Source: Streptomyces sp. CHD11 (lineage in GTDB: Bacteria; Actinomycetota; Actinomycetes; Streptomycetales; Streptomycetaceae). Taken from it: 64,000 nucleotides of DNA. How positions within the stretch are numbered: the stretch's first letter is position 1; each line of letters starts with the position of its first letter. Location: assembly GCF_018638295.1 (NCBI RefSeq), contig NZ_JABTTS010000028.1, positions 1-64,000 on the forward strand, read 5' to 3'. The notes beneath the pieces are model-generated. The model was given only the letters and a program-made list of their open reading frames with translations. It was not told where the DNA came from and ran no database searches. This document shows, one piece after another, positions 40,390 to 49,659 of the stretch. A program made the position numbers and the translations under genes.

Positions 40390-41385
40390 ATGAGCACGGA
40401 CGCCGGTCCACCCGTCGACGGTGCGCCTCCAATGAGCACGTATGAGCGGCAGGTGTGGGACACGCTCAACGAACACTGGCAGCGCCGCAAGAACCGCCGC
40501 GCTCTGCCGAACCGGGCGAGCGTCGTGCTCGGTCGCACCAATCAGCTCGCGGGAAACACCGTAAGACGGGTCAGGGACGCCGTGCCGGAGGCGGTCGCGG
40601 AACCAGTCCGTCGCGCGGGCGAAGCGGTCGCCGACACAGCCGTGCGGCCGGTGCTTGCAAGCGCTACGGCGTTGCTCGAGCTGGGCAACGACTTGGCCCT
40701 GGAGCTCAACAACCCGAAGAGCGTTGAGGAGCTCGCCCGTAAGAAGGGCTTCGACATCGACAGTTTCACCGCACTGCGGCAGCAGGACCTCAAGGTCTGC
40801 GACCGGCTGCTGACCCGCAACACCCTCACGTGGCGGGCCATCGGCGCGGTCGAAGGCGGCGCCATGGGCATGCTGGCTACGGTCCCCGTCGCAGGCACTC
40901 TCACTGCGATGACAGCGGACATCCTCGTCGTCCAGGTCCTGAGCACCTCTATTGCAGCACGCATCACGTACTCCTACGGCTACGACGCCAAGGACCCCAA
41001 GGAGCAGGACTTCATCCAATGCCTGGTACAGCGGTCCTTCATGGAACAGGCGGCCAAAGCCAAGCCGTTGCGTGACACCGCACGGGCAGCGGACGCGGTC
41101 AAGGGACGCGTGAACTGGTCGCAGAAGCTCCGCAACGACCACCGCCTCCTGGCCACCCTGGAGAAGGTGATGCAGCGACTGGGCCCGGCCGGCTCCAGGG
41201 CGCCCGTCGAGAACGTCGCCAAGGCCGTGCCGTTCGTGGGTGTCCTCATCGGTGCCAGTGTGAACGGTGCGGTCCTCGGCAGGGTGGCCACCGACGCCCA
41301 GCGGTACTGCCAGACCCGCTTCCTGTGCGACAAGTACGGGCTGCCGCTGCCGGCCGCACTGGCGGCTGGCTTCGTTGATCTCTAG
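40390..41385 (+). CDS. EcsC family protein
   Basis: A 331-residue protein. A helical N-terminus rich in Arg/Glu is followed by the EcsC core, which contains VEGGAMGMLATVPVAGTLTA, LSTSIAARITYSYGYDAKDP and VAKAVPFVGVLIGASVNGAVLG. The family is soluble or peripherally membrane-associated and its biochemistry is unknown. The ATG at 40390 has AAGGAG eight bases upstream. This is the second EcsC-like gene within 3 kb and, with the 15.3 kb gene, the third in the window. The region just after it, 41395, is the probable left end of a transposable element. Confidence 0.8.
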   Translation: MSTDAGPPVDGAPPMSTYERQVWDTLNEHWQRRKNRRALPNRASVVLGRTNQLAGNTVRRVRDAVPEAVAEPVRRAGEAVADTAVRPVLASATALLELGNDLALELNNPKSVEELARKKGFDIDSFTALRQQDLKVCDRLLTRNTLTWRAIGAVEGGAMGMLATVPVAGTLTAMTADILVVQVLSTSIAARITYSYGYDAKDPKEQDFIQCLVQRSFMEQAAKAKPLRDTARAADAVKGRVNWSQKLRNDHRLLATLEKVMQRLGPAGSRAPVENVAKAVPFVGVLIGASVNGAVLGRVATDAQRYCQTRFLCDKYGLPLPAALAAGFVDL

Positions 41386-41394
41386 GAACAGCGT

Positions 41395-41416
41395 TTGTCG
41401 ACCGGTTCTGGAGGCG
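41395..41416 (+). repeat. Candidate left terminal inverted repeat
   Basis: Twenty-two bases matching 19 of 22 positions of the reverse complement of 44672-44693. The mismatches are at positions 9, 14 and 15. It begins 9 bases after the EcsC stop. Confidence 0.55.
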
Positions 41417-41482
41417 GTTGGTGATCACCCAGCTCGCGGATGTCGATGACAAATGACGGCGCTGTCGTGTCTGGGGATACGG

Positions 41483-41516
41483 GACGGCCAGCCGCCCTGA
41501 CGGGCGGCTGGCCGTC
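41483..41516. terminator. Perfect hairpin downstream of EcsC / GNAT
   Basis: GACGGCCAGCCGCCC (41483-41497) pairs perfectly with 41502-41516 around TGAC. It separates the convergent EcsC and GNAT genes. Confidence 0.85.
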
Positions 41517-41586
41517 GAAGGTGGGAGTAGTGGCAGAGGTCGACCGGAAGAAGACCGGGGACGGTTCAGGCCACGTATGAATTGGT

Positions 41587-42039
41587 TTACGGCGCCATGT
41601 CACGCAGATCTGGGCGGTTCCTGGGCAGTCCGAAGCCCGCCATCTCCTTTTCCTCGTAGGACAGGAAGCCCAGACTCCGGTAGAACGCGTGGTTGCGCTT
41701 GCCCTCCGGTGACGCCTCGTGGTCCGTGGACAGGAGGAAGAAGCGGCAGTGCGAGTAGCGCGGCATGAGGTCCTCGATCAAGGCCCGGCCGATGCCCTGC
41801 CTGTGATACTCGGGGTTGACCACGACGTCCTGGACGTAACAGATGTGCTCGTCGTCAGAGATGGTCCGAGCCAGTCCGAGGAGCGTTCCTGAACCGTCTC
41901 GTGCCGTGATGACGAGGTGCGAGTTCAGCAGGCCGCGGCAGAGCTTGTCGACGTCTTTGGTGTAGCCCTCCCAGCCGACCGAGTCGTAGAGGCCGAGCAT
42001 CTCCTCAGGATCGAAAGCATCCTCTTTCGCTATGAACAC
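41587..42039 (-). CDS. GNAT family N-acetyltransferase
   Basis: A 150-residue acetyltransferase with the GNAT core: YVQDVVVNPEYHRQGIGRAL (motif A with the R/Q-x-x-G-x-G/A CoA loop) and NHAFYRSLGF at the end. The GTG at 42039 (FIAKEDAFDPEEM) has AGGGG seven bases upstream and gives the usual family length. An open frame continues to TTG 42129, but that extra part (MSILTCRTSVKSDAVSSSSS) is unlike the family and may be element sequence next to istB. The substrate is unknown. It would be a passenger if the outer inverted repeats are the real ends of the element. Confidence 0.78.
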   Translation of the reverse strand: MFIAKEDAFDPEEMLGLYDSVGWEGYTKDVDKLCRGLLNSHLVITARDGSGTLLGLARTISDDEHICYVQDVVVNPEYHRQGIGRALIEDLMPRYSHCRFFLLSTDHEASPEGKRNHAFYRSLGFLSYEEKEMAGFGLPRNRPDLRDMAP

Positions 42040-42138
42040 ACCAAAACCCCTATGCAGCGGTACCGCTTCTGATGACGAACTCGACACCGCATCTGACTTC
42101 ACGCTCGTCCGGCACGTCAAGATCGACAACCACCGAAC

Positions 42139-42936
42139 TCAGCCGGCCTTGACTGGTTCCTCGGCGCGTGCGCGGGTGCTGGCGAGACGGTAGGAGTCGG
42201 TGCCGGTCTCGATGATGGTGCCATTGAAGGTAAGGCGATCCACGATGGCCGCGCAGAGACGGGGGTCGGTGAAGGTCTTGGTCCAGCCGCCGAAGGACTC
42301 GTTCGAGGCGATGGCGACGCTGTTCTTCTCCTCGCGTTCCGTCAGAACCTGGAAGAGGAGCTCGGCGCCGCGACGGTCCAGTTCCATGTAGCCGAGCTCA
42401 TCAATACAGAGGAGATCGACGCGGCCGTAGCGGGCGATGGTCTTGTTCAGCTGCTTCTCATCGGCAGCCTCGACCAGCTCGTTCACCAACTTCGTGGCGA
42501 GCGTATAGCGAACTCGGTAGCCCTTCATGGCGGCCTCGGTGCCCAGGGCGATGAGCATGTGGGACTTGCCGGTGCCGGAGTCCCCGATCAGGCAGAGAGG
42601 CTGACTCTTCTTGATCCACTCTCAGCTGGCGAGGGTGTGGATGGTGGCTGCGTCGATGTTGGGATTCGCGTCGAAGTCGAAGGCCCGCAGGGACTTCTCC
42701 CGCGGGAAGCCGGCCGCCTTGATCCGCCTTTCCGAACGGCGACGGGACCGGTCGTCGCACTCGGTCATCAGCAGTTCGGCGAGGAAGCCCCGGTAGGTCA
42801 TCTGGTCCTTCATCGCCCGGTCGGCGATGTCGGAGAACTCGTTGCGGATCGACGGCAGTCGCAGGAGCCGGCAGGCGCTGTCGATGGCGGCGTCGGCGGC
42901 CTGCTCGGTCAAGCCTCGCTGGCGGGGCAGGGTCAC
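42139..42936 (-). pseudogene. istB: istB, IS21-family ATPase helper with an internal stop
   Basis: The reading frame encodes an IstB-like AAA+ protein: VTLPRQRGLTEQAADAAI at the start (GTG 42936), TYRGFLAELLMTE, then a TGA (42622-42624) directly after HTLAS. The same frame continues EWIKKSQPLCLIGDSGTGKS (Walker A) and on to LLCIDELGYMELDRRGAELL (Walker B), ending at 42139. Only one in-frame stop interrupts an otherwise intact 265-codon gene; TGA probably replaced TGC or TGG. Re-initiation at ATG 42558 would miss the Walker A. Without IstB, IS21 elements transpose poorly, so the copy is probably dead. Confidence 0.88.
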
Positions 42937-44576
42937 TGGGCTTCTCCCTCACGTTGGTCGCCGCCGCTGGTGCGACGGCGTCGGAGCAATTGGTCATAGG
43001 GGGCCACCGAGGGCAGCGGCCTGGTGTCCGCAGGAAGGTGCGCGAGCCGCCACTCGTGCAGGGACGTCACCGTCGCCGACGGCTTCCCGGGAACCAGCCG
43101 GTCCGCTGCGGGGGCGGGCTCGGTCTCCGCCTGGGCGGCCTTGCGGGCTTCCAGAGCGACCGCGTCCGCGGTCATCGCCCCTGCCCGCAGTGCCGCAGCC
43201 AGGCCAGCGACGACATGCTCATGGGGCAGATGACGCCCCAGCAGGAGTACCTCGATCAGGGCCCGGGTGCCGTCCCGCTCGCCATGGATCTTGCGGGCCT
43301 GGTCCCACCAGGCGTCGTGGACCGGGGTGAACCTGCCTGCCGAGCGGGCCTGTTCGAGGGCTGTGGAGCCGGGGAAGGCGCCGGGCTTGCGGACCAGGAC
43401 TTCCAGGTAGTGGTCCAGGTTCAGACGGACGGCACCTTTCGCGATCAGCCGTTCGTGCCGGGCGACTTCCACGTTCTGGTCGTAAACCACAAGGTGAGAG
43501 GCGTGGAGCACGACGCGCACGCGTTTTCCGATCAGCCGGATTGGGACTGAGTAGCGGTTGGTGCGGACCGGGATCTGTCCGTAGCGGTCGACCCGCGGGG
43601 TGAACAGCCTGCCCGTCTCGAACGGTTCCTCGGGCAGCGGCATCAGCAGCGGTTGTTCGAGTGCGAAATACTCGGCGACCGTCTTGGGCCTGGAGCCGAT
43701 GCGGCGGGCGTCGTCCTGCTGGTCCCACTGCTCGACCATCTCGTTCAGCTCGGCGAGCGAGGCGACCTCGGGGACAGGGACGAAGTGGTTGCGGCGGAAG
43801 TAGCCGATCATCCCTTCGACTCCGCCCTTCTCGTGGGCGCCTTCGATGCCGGGCCGGCAGTAGAAGCTTTCGATGCCGAAGTGCGAGCGGAAGGCGATCC
43901 ACCGGTCGGCCTCAACTCTTCCTCGGCTCTGCCCCAGCACCCTGGCGACGGCGGCCTTCAGGTTGTCGTAGCGGACCTTCGTCCTCGGCACCCCGCCCAG
44001 CGTCCGCAATGCATGAACGTGGCCTTCGAAGAAGGCTTCCTGGCCGCAGGAGGCGAACACGCGGTGTACGGCCTTGCCCGAGTACGACAGCCGGAAGGAG
44101 AAGAGGTAGCAGGTCACCAGCTCGCCGCCCAGGCGCACGGTCACGTCACCGAAGTCGACCTCCGCTTCGTGACCGGGCAGGTGTGTCTGCGGGACGAATG
44201 CTTCCAGCGGCGCTTTGCCGGACTCGACCAGGATCTCGGGCTTCCGGCCTGCGACGTAGTAGCGCACGACCCCGTAGGAGACGTCCGCCCCGTGCTCCTC
44301 GACCAGCCGGTGAAAGATCCGGGTAACCGTGTGCCGCTGCTTGCGCGGCGCGTCCAGGTCCGTCCGCAGGATCTCGTCGATCACCGGCTTGTACGGGTCC
44401 AGCGTGGTGGCCCGGGGAGGCAGCTTCTTACGGGGCTCAGGCCAGGAGGAGTCCAGCGCCTTCCGTACCGTCCGCCACGTCACGCTGTGCTTGCGCTCAA
44501 GCTCCCGCATCGACATGCCGCCGCGATGGTCACGCCGGATCGCCGCGTACAGCTCGACCTTCGACATTTGCGGCAT
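42933..44576 (-). CDS. istA: IstA, IS21-family DDE transposase
   Basis: A full-length, 547-residue transposase. An N-terminal helix-turn-helix (VELYAAIRRDHRGGMSMREL) is followed by the rve integrase core with the acidic residues in EAEVDFGDVTV, VRYDNLKAAVARV and GGVEGMIGYFRRNHF, and a C-terminal beta domain (VPIRLIGKRVRVVLHASHLV). The GTGA overlap with istB is the usual arrangement. The ATG at 44576 is 117 bases from the putative right end, which is where IS21 promoters and IstA-binding repeats lie. Confidence 0.92.
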   Translation of the reverse strand: MPQMSKVELYAAIRRDHRGGMSMRELERKHSVTWRTVRKALDSSWPEPRKKLPPRATTLDPYKPVIDEILRTDLDAPRKQRHTVTRIFHRLVEEHGADVSYGVVRYYVAGRKPEILVESGKAPLEAFVPQTHLPGHEAEVDFGDVTVRLGGELVTCYLFSFRLSYSGKAVHRVFASCGQEAFFEGHVHALRTLGGVPRTKVRYDNLKAAVARVLGQSRGRVEADRWIAFRSHFGIESFYCRPGIEGAHEKGGVEGMIGYFRRNHFVPVPEVASLAELNEMVEQWDQQDDARRIGSRPKTVAEYFALEQPLLMPLPEEPFETGRLFTPRVDRYGQIPVRTNRYSVPIRLIGKRVRVVLHASHLVVYDQNVEVARHERLIAKGAVRLNLDHYLEVLVRKPGAFPGSTALEQARSAGRFTPVHDAWWDQARKIHGERDGTRALIEVLLLGRHLPHEHVVAGLAAALRAGAMTADAVALEARKAAQAETEPAPAADRLVPGKPSATVTSLHEWRLAHLPADTRPLPSVAPYDQLLRRRRTSGGDQREGEAQ

Positions 44577-44671
44577 GACCAGGACCTTTCACCAGGAACA
44601 TCCCGATGCTGCCCTGGCAAGAACCCCAGTGCCTCCCGAACTCATCAACATCACCCGACCGTGGTTCTGGG

Positions 44672-44693
44672 CGCCTCCCAAACCCGTCGACAA
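44672..44693 (-). repeat. Candidate right terminal inverted repeat
   Basis: Inverted partner of 41395-41416 (19 of 22). Outside it the sequence changes to the spacer before the MFS gene; no target duplication with the left side is visible. Confidence 0.55.
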
Positions 44694-44800
44694 GTGACGT
44701 CGCTACTGCTCGATAAAGCCACATCAACATCTTGACGCCGACGATCAGCCCGTAACTTCACGGCCTTGGCCTTTGGCCCTGTGAGGACCGTCCGAACCGG

Positions 44801-46267
44801 TCAGGCCTTGGTGACCGGGCCGTCCGCCGAAGCGGTGGGCCGCGTCATCTGTGCGTCCAGGCGGTAGCGGGACTGCACGGCGAGGGCCGCTGCCATCAGG
44901 AGGGCGGGCAGGAGGGTGAAGCCCAGGAGGATGGCGGTGTGGGCGGCGCCGGTCTGGGTGATGTCCTCGCCGGCCCGCGCGGCGGCGTATCCGCCGAGGG
45001 CGAGGGCGGCCGAGTATAGGTAGGGACCGGCCGCGGCCCCCGTCGACTCCGTGGCGGTCCACACCCCCGTGTAGGCGCCGGTCCGTTCGATCTCGCTGCC
45101 GCCCGCCGCGCGGACGGTGTCGGGGACCATCGAGAACGGGAAGAGCTGGAGGCCCGCGAAGCACACGCCGAGGACCAGGGTGCACAGCACGGGGACCGCG
45201 ATCCCGGCCGAGTCGCCCGCGGCCAGGCCGAGGGATCCGGCGGCGAAGAAGGCCTGGCACAGCAGCAGGCAACGCTGTTTTCCCCAGCTCCGGGAGAGGC
45301 GGAACCACAGGGGGGTGGTGAGCAGGGCGGGTGCGACGAACGCCGCCATGAGGACGGTGGTGAAGCCGGGGCGGCCCAGTTCGTGCCGCGCGTAGTAGGG
45401 CAGGCCGGCGAGGACGAGGTGGGTGGTGGTGGAGACGAGGAGGTAGCCGAGGACCAGGACGCGGAAGGACGGGTTGGCGCGCAGCACGTCCCGCGCCTGG
45501 GTCAGGGCCGGGCCGTGTGCCTTGCGCTCCGCCTCCCGGCCCTCCACGTCCGGCCGGGGTGCGGTGGGCAGGAGGTCGCGGACGCCGCCGACGCCGACGG
45601 TCTGGAAGGCCACCATGAACACGCCGAGGACGAGGGCCATGACCGCGTACCGGGTGACCGAGTCGCCCTCTCCCGCCAGCAGCGGGGCCAGTGCGCCGCC
45701 GACCAGGATGCCGACGGTGAGGACCACCATGCGGAAGGAGAGCACACGGGTCCGGCCGTGGTAGCCGACCGTCATGTCGGTGGGCGTGGAGAGGTACGGC
45801 ACCTGGTAGGCGGCGAAGAGGGCGTTGGCGACGACGAACCAGCCGGCGACCCAGACGGCGGCGGCCCACGGCCGGTCGGCGACGGGGCCCGGCACCGCGA
45901 AGAGCGCGACGAACGCCGGGGCGAGGGCGCAGCCGGCCGCCAGGAGCCGCAGCCTGCTGCCCCGCCGGGCGCGCTCCCGGTCGGAGAGGGAGCCGACGAA
46001 GGGGTGCAGGACGATGTCCACGGCCTTCGGCAGCAGCAGCGCCAGTCCGGCCAGCCAGGGGGCCACACCGAGGGTGTCGGTGAGGAAGTACAGGAGCAGC
46101 AGGCCGGGGACGGTCACGTAGACGCCCATACCGGCCGAGCCGAGGGCGTAGCGCAGGAGCGCGGGACGGGGCACGTCCGCTCCGTCGCCGGTGTCCGCGG
46201 TGTCCCCGGTGGCGGCGGGGGCCGGGTGTCCGGGGGGAGGGGCTTCTGATCCTGTGGCGGCGTTCAT
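44801..46267 (-). CDS. MFS/GPH-type sugar:cation symporter
   Basis: A 488-residue transporter of the glycoside-pentoside-hexuronide (MelB-like) branch of the MFS with 12 predicted helices. Signatures are LRYALGSAGMGVYVTVPGLL in helix 1, LLPKAVDIVLHPFVGSLSDR (the conserved Asp and the GPH loop), and YQVPYLSTPTDMT. The N-terminal 35 residues are low-complexity. The ATG at 46267 (MNAATGSEAPPPGHP) follows TGAGGGA. It is divergent from a TetR gene 55 bases away, which probably controls it. The substrate cannot be inferred. Confidence 0.82.
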   Translation of the reverse strand: MNAATGSEAPPPGHPAPAATGDTADTGDGADVPRPALLRYALGSAGMGVYVTVPGLLLLYFLTDTLGVAPWLAGLALLLPKAVDIVLHPFVGSLSDRERARRGSRLRLLAAGCALAPAFVALFAVPGPVADRPWAAAVWVAGWFVVANALFAAYQVPYLSTPTDMTVGYHGRTRVLSFRMVVLTVGILVGGALAPLLAGEGDSVTRYAVMALVLGVFMVAFQTVGVGGVRDLLPTAPRPDVEGREAERKAHGPALTQARDVLRANPSFRVLVLGYLLVSTTTHLVLAGLPYYARHELGRPGFTTVLMAAFVAPALLTTPLWFRLSRSWGKQRCLLLCQAFFAAGSLGLAAGDSAGIAVPVLCTLVLGVCFAGLQLFPFSMVPDTVRAAGGSEIERTGAYTGVWTATESTGAAAGPYLYSAALALGGYAAARAGEDITQTGAAHTAILLGFTLLPALLMAAALAVQSRYRLDAQMTRPTASADGPVTKA

Positions 46268-46322
46268 CAATCCCTCAGGTGCTTGATTGCGAGGTCTGCG
46301 GATCCTAGCCAGACTGTGCCGG

Positions 46323-47072
46323 ATGAGGAAGAGCAGTGAGACACCCGATGAGCGGCCCGCCCGGCGCGGGCCGGGCCGGCCCCGGCGCGCGGAACGGGAA
46401 GGGCCCTCCACGCGTGAGCTGATCCTGCGGGAGGCGACGGCGTTGTTCGCCGCGCGGGGGCCGGAAGGGACCTCGCTGCGCGACATCGCGGCCCGGGTGG
46501 GCATCGACGTGTCGAGCCTGCACCATCACTTTCCGGCGAAGGACGCGCTGTACGACGCCTGCTTCGAGCGGGTGCACGAGGCGGAGCGGGCGGCGCTCGC
46601 CCGGCTGGTGGAGGACCTGGGCCGGGCCGCGACGGCGGGCGGTCCGCCGCTGGCGGCGGCGCTGCGGGCCCTCGCGGACGGCTTCGTGGAGTTCCTGGAG
46701 GAGCACCCGCACACGACGTTCCTGTGGCTGCGCCGATGGCTCGATCCGACGCGGGGCACGAGCCTCGACCGGGCCTACGCGCTGCCGCTGTACGGCGAGG
46801 TCGAGCGGGTCCTGCTGGAGGCCGCCCACGCGGGGACGGTTCGGGAGACGACCCCGCACGTCACGGTGCGCAGCCTCGTGTGGGCGGCGCACGGCCATGT
46901 CACCGCGCTGGCGGCCGCCTCCCCCGCCGAGCGGGAGCGCGAGCGGTACGAGTTCCGCCTCTGGGTGCGCAGATTTCTGGACGCGCTCTACGGCGCGCCG
47001 CCGGCCGGCGGCGATTCGGGGTCTGGTGCCGGCGACGGAAGTGACGTAATAATCCATCGCACGTTGGATTAG
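46323..47072 (+). CDS. TetR family transcriptional regulator
   Basis: A 249-residue TetR-type repressor. After a basic, Arg-rich N-terminus the helix-turn-helix domain reads STRELILREATALFAARGPEG...LRDIAARVGIDVSSLHHHF. A larger than usual C-terminal ligand domain follows (about 80-225). It is divergent from the MFS gene and precedes the FMO-SDR gene by 29 bases, so it likely regulates both. The short divergent spacer (46268-46322) contains TTGATT near 46281 as a -35 for the regulator. The ATG at 46323 has no clear ribosome site. Confidence 0.85.
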   Translation: MRKSSETPDERPARRGPGRPRRAEREGPSTRELILREATALFAARGPEGTSLRDIAARVGIDVSSLHHHFPAKDALYDACFERVHEAERAALARLVEDLGRAATAGGPPLAAALRALADGFVEFLEEHPHTTFLWLRRWLDPTRGTSLDRAYALPLYGEVERVLLEAAHAGTVRETTPHVTVRSLVWAAHGHVTALAAASPAERERERYEFRLWVRRFLDALYGAPPAGGDSGSGAGDGSDVIIHRTLD

Positions 47073-47101
47073 CTTGTCCGGTTCGAGGAAGGCGCGGGGC
47101 G

Positions 47102-49234
47102 ATGGGCACAGGGCGGGGCACGGCGGCGCCGGGGCGGGTGGCCGTCGTCGGGGGCGGGATCGCGGGCATCGCGGCGGTCAAGGCGCTGCTCGGGGCGGGC
47201 GTCGAGGTGATCGGGCTGGAGCGCGCCGGGGAGCTGGGCGGGCTGTGGCGGCTCTCCGACGACACCGCCGCGTACCAGGGACTGCGCCTCAACACCTCGA
47301 AGCCGCGCACCGAGTTCAGCGACCACCCGATGCCCTCGGAGTGGCCCGACTACCCCTCGCGCGCCCAGCTCCTGTCGTACGTCCGGGGATACGCGGAGCG
47401 CTTCGGCGTCCCGCCGCACTACCGCCTGAGCACGGAACTCATGACCGCGCGGCGCACCGAGGAGGGCTGGCTGCTCGAACTGGACGGCCCCGACGGCTCG
47501 TACGCGGAGTCCGTCGCGCACCTGGTGCTGGCGAACGGGCACAACCACACGCCGCGACTGCCCGAACCGCCGTACCCCGGCACGTTCGAGGGCACCTCCT
47601 CGCACGCGCACACCTACCGCGAGCCGGCCGGGTTCACCGGCCGGAGGGTGCTCGTCGTGGGCACCGGCAACTCCGCGATGGACATCGCGACGGAGCTGGC
47701 CGGGCAGGCGGACGAGGTGCTGATATCCGCCCGCCGCGGTGTGTGGGTGCTGCCCAAGCGGCTGCTGGGCCGCCCCACCGACCAGTGGAACGGCGCGCTC
47801 GCGGCCGTACTGCCGTGGCGGCTGCGCCAGCGGGTGTCCCAGGCGATGCTGCGGCTCGCCGACCGGGAGAAGGAAGGGCCCACACTGCCCCCGTCGCCCG
47901 AAGGGGTGCTCCAGGACCACCCCACGCTGAGCGACACGGTTCCGGCGCTGGTGGCGGCCGGGAAGATCGGCGTACGGGCGGGCATCGAGGGCTTCGAGGG
48001 GCGCCGGGTGCGTTTCTCCGACGGGCGGGAGGACGAGGTGGACCACATCCTGTGGTGCACCGGATACCGGGCGACCGTTCCCTTCCTCGACCCGAAACTG
48101 GTTCCGGACCCGGCGCGGCTGCCGCTGTACCGGCATGTGTTCCCGCTCGACGAGCCCGCGCTCTCCTTCGTGGGGCTCATGCAGTCGACCGGTTCGGCGC
48201 TGCCGGTCGTGGAGGCGCAGGGCAGGCTGCTGGCCGCGTACCTGTCCGGGCGGCTGCGCAGGCCGCCCCGGGACCGGATGCTGACCGAGGTCGTCGCGGA
48301 ACTGCACGCCGCGCGGGCGCGGTGGGGGTCGAGGCGTCCGCACATGCGGATCGACGTGGACCGCTACCTCCGCCAGGTGGCGCGGGACCTCGCCGGCGGA
48401 CGGCGCCCCGTACGCTCCCTCGCGGGGCGGCGGGTCATCGTGACGGGCGCCGCGGGGACCTTCGGCCGGGCACTCGGCGCCCGCTTCACCGAACTCGGCG
48501 CCCGGGTCGTCGGTCTTGACCTGGTGGCGGACGAGACGGCGCCGGTGCCCGTCGTGGGCTGCGACCTGACCGACCCCGAGTCGGTGGCCAAGGGGGTCGA
48601 GGAGGCGGTGCGGCTGCTCGGCGGAGGCGTGGACGTGCTGGTCAACAACGCCGGCCGGGGCGGTCCCGCGCCCGCGGAGCTGCGGCCGTCCGAGGAGGTG
48701 CACACCCAGATGCGGCTCAATCTGCTCGGCGCCTGGGAGGTGACGGCCGCCGTGCTGCCCCATCTCGAACGGGCGCGTGGCCGTGTGGTGTTCATCGCCT
48801 CGCGGATGGCGCTGCTGCCGTTGCCGCTGGCCGCCGCCTACGGAGTCTCCAAGCGGGCGCTCGCCGCGTACGCGGACACGCTGCGGCTGGAGGTCGGCAC
48901 CCATGTCGGGGTGACGACCGTGTACCCGAGCATGGTGCGCAGCCCGATCCACGACAGCACGCGCGAGGCCGGTCTCTCGCTGGACGGGGTGTCCCGGCCC
49001 GAGCCGCTCGACGGGGTGGTGTCCGCGGTGGTCTCCGCGGTCACGGCACGGCACGCGCCGCGCGACGTGGCGACGACCCGCCGGGGCAGGACCGAGATGG
49101 CACTGGCCCGGCACGCCCCGGCCCTGGCCGACCGGATCGTGCGGCGGACGGTCGCGTCCCGGCTCGCGGCGGGCGCGTTCGCGAAGGCCCCGCTCGCCGA
49201 AGGGCTGCGGCGCAGGCACGGCGACACGGCCTGA
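47102..49234 (+). CDS. Flavin monooxygenase-SDR fusion protein
   Basis: A 710-residue two-enzyme fusion. The N-terminal half is a class B flavin monooxygenase: FAD motif VAVVGGGIAGIAA (about 13-25), FMO/BVMO fingerprint FEGTSSHAHTY (about 160), and an NADPH Rossmann motif VLVVGTGNSAMDIATEL. The C-terminal half from about 442 is a short-chain dehydrogenase with VTGAAGTFGRALGARF (near 445), VLVNNAGRG (near 514) and the YGVSK catalytic pair (near 579). It could couple oxidation to keto/hydroxy reduction on one lipophilic substrate. It lies directly after a TetR gene. GAGGAAGG precedes the ATG. Confidence 0.85.
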   Translation: MGTGRGTAAPGRVAVVGGGIAGIAAVKALLGAGVEVIGLERAGELGGLWRLSDDTAAYQGLRLNTSKPRTEFSDHPMPSEWPDYPSRAQLLSYVRGYAERFGVPPHYRLSTELMTARRTEEGWLLELDGPDGSYAESVAHLVLANGHNHTPRLPEPPYPGTFEGTSSHAHTYREPAGFTGRRVLVVGTGNSAMDIATELAGQADEVLISARRGVWVLPKRLLGRPTDQWNGALAAVLPWRLRQRVSQAMLRLADREKEGPTLPPSPEGVLQDHPTLSDTVPALVAAGKIGVRAGIEGFEGRRVRFSDGREDEVDHILWCTGYRATVPFLDPKLVPDPARLPLYRHVFPLDEPALSFVGLMQSTGSALPVVEAQGRLLAAYLSGRLRRPPRDRMLTEVVAELHAARARWGSRRPHMRIDVDRYLRQVARDLAGGRRPVRSLAGRRVIVTGAAGTFGRALGARFTELGARVVGLDLVADETAPVPVVGCDLTDPESVAKGVEEAVRLLGGGVDVLVNNAGRGGPAPAELRPSEEVHTQMRLNLLGAWEVTAAVLPHLERARGRVVFIASRMALLPLPLAAAYGVSKRALAAYADTLRLEVGTHVGVTTVYPSMVRSPIHDSTREAGLSLDGVSRPEPLDGVVSAVVSAVTARHAPRDVATTRRGRTEMALARHAPALADRIVRRTVASRLAAGAFAKAPLAEGLRRRHGDTA

Positions 49235-49659
49235 GCGGACTGAGCGGGCTGAACGGGCTGAACGGTGCCGACGCGGCCGCCGTGTCGACCGGACGCACCG
49301 CCGCGCCTCGGGGCCCCGGAGCCGGACCGGCGTCGCTGCCTCCCCGCCCCGGCGGGACGGAGAGCGGTGCGGGCGCGATCGCCTGTGGCATCGGCGGCTC
49401 CTGACGTCGGGCGCCGGCTCACGGTCTCTCTCCTCGGTACCGGCGACGGAGGGCACCCCGGTACCTGAGACACACGTCCACCGCTGTCCCGGGACGAGGA
49501 CGCCGACGACCGTGCAGGCCGCCCGGCCGGGCCGGGGCCCCGGCTCGCCGGACCGTGTACGGGGCCGTCGATGACCGGTCGGCGGGTCCCGCTCCGGGCG
49601 GCCGGGCGGGAGGGGACCGACTCGGAATAGCCGCGGCCCGCCCCCGTGTTGCCGCGAGC
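49235..49659. other. Intergenic region after the fusion gene
   Basis: About 425 bases with no credible gene. It starts with a run of three CTGARCGGG-type units (49236-49265). CTCGGTACCGG (49433-49443) can pair with CCGGTACCTGAG (49458-49469) as a terminator-like hairpin. Confidence 0.4.

Larger units (their letters stand above)
41395..44693. mobile_element. IS21-family element with a possible passenger gene
   Basis: The istA/istB pair of an IS21-type element lies at 42139-44576. A 22-bp inverted repeat, 19 of 22 matching, brackets a larger unit: TTGTCGACCGGTTCTGGAGG at 41395 on the plus strand and TTGTCGACGGGTTTGGGAGG at 44693 on the minus strand. If these are the true ends, the element is 3.3 kb and includes a GNAT acetyltransferase gene left of istB. 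No target-site duplication is evident. Alternatively the element ends nearer to istB and the left match is a remnant. The istB nonsense codon suggests it is immobile. Confidence 0.6.

Noticed and set aside
41385..44720. Target-site duplication around the IS21 element.
   Set aside because: The bases flanking the candidate ends on each side do not match.
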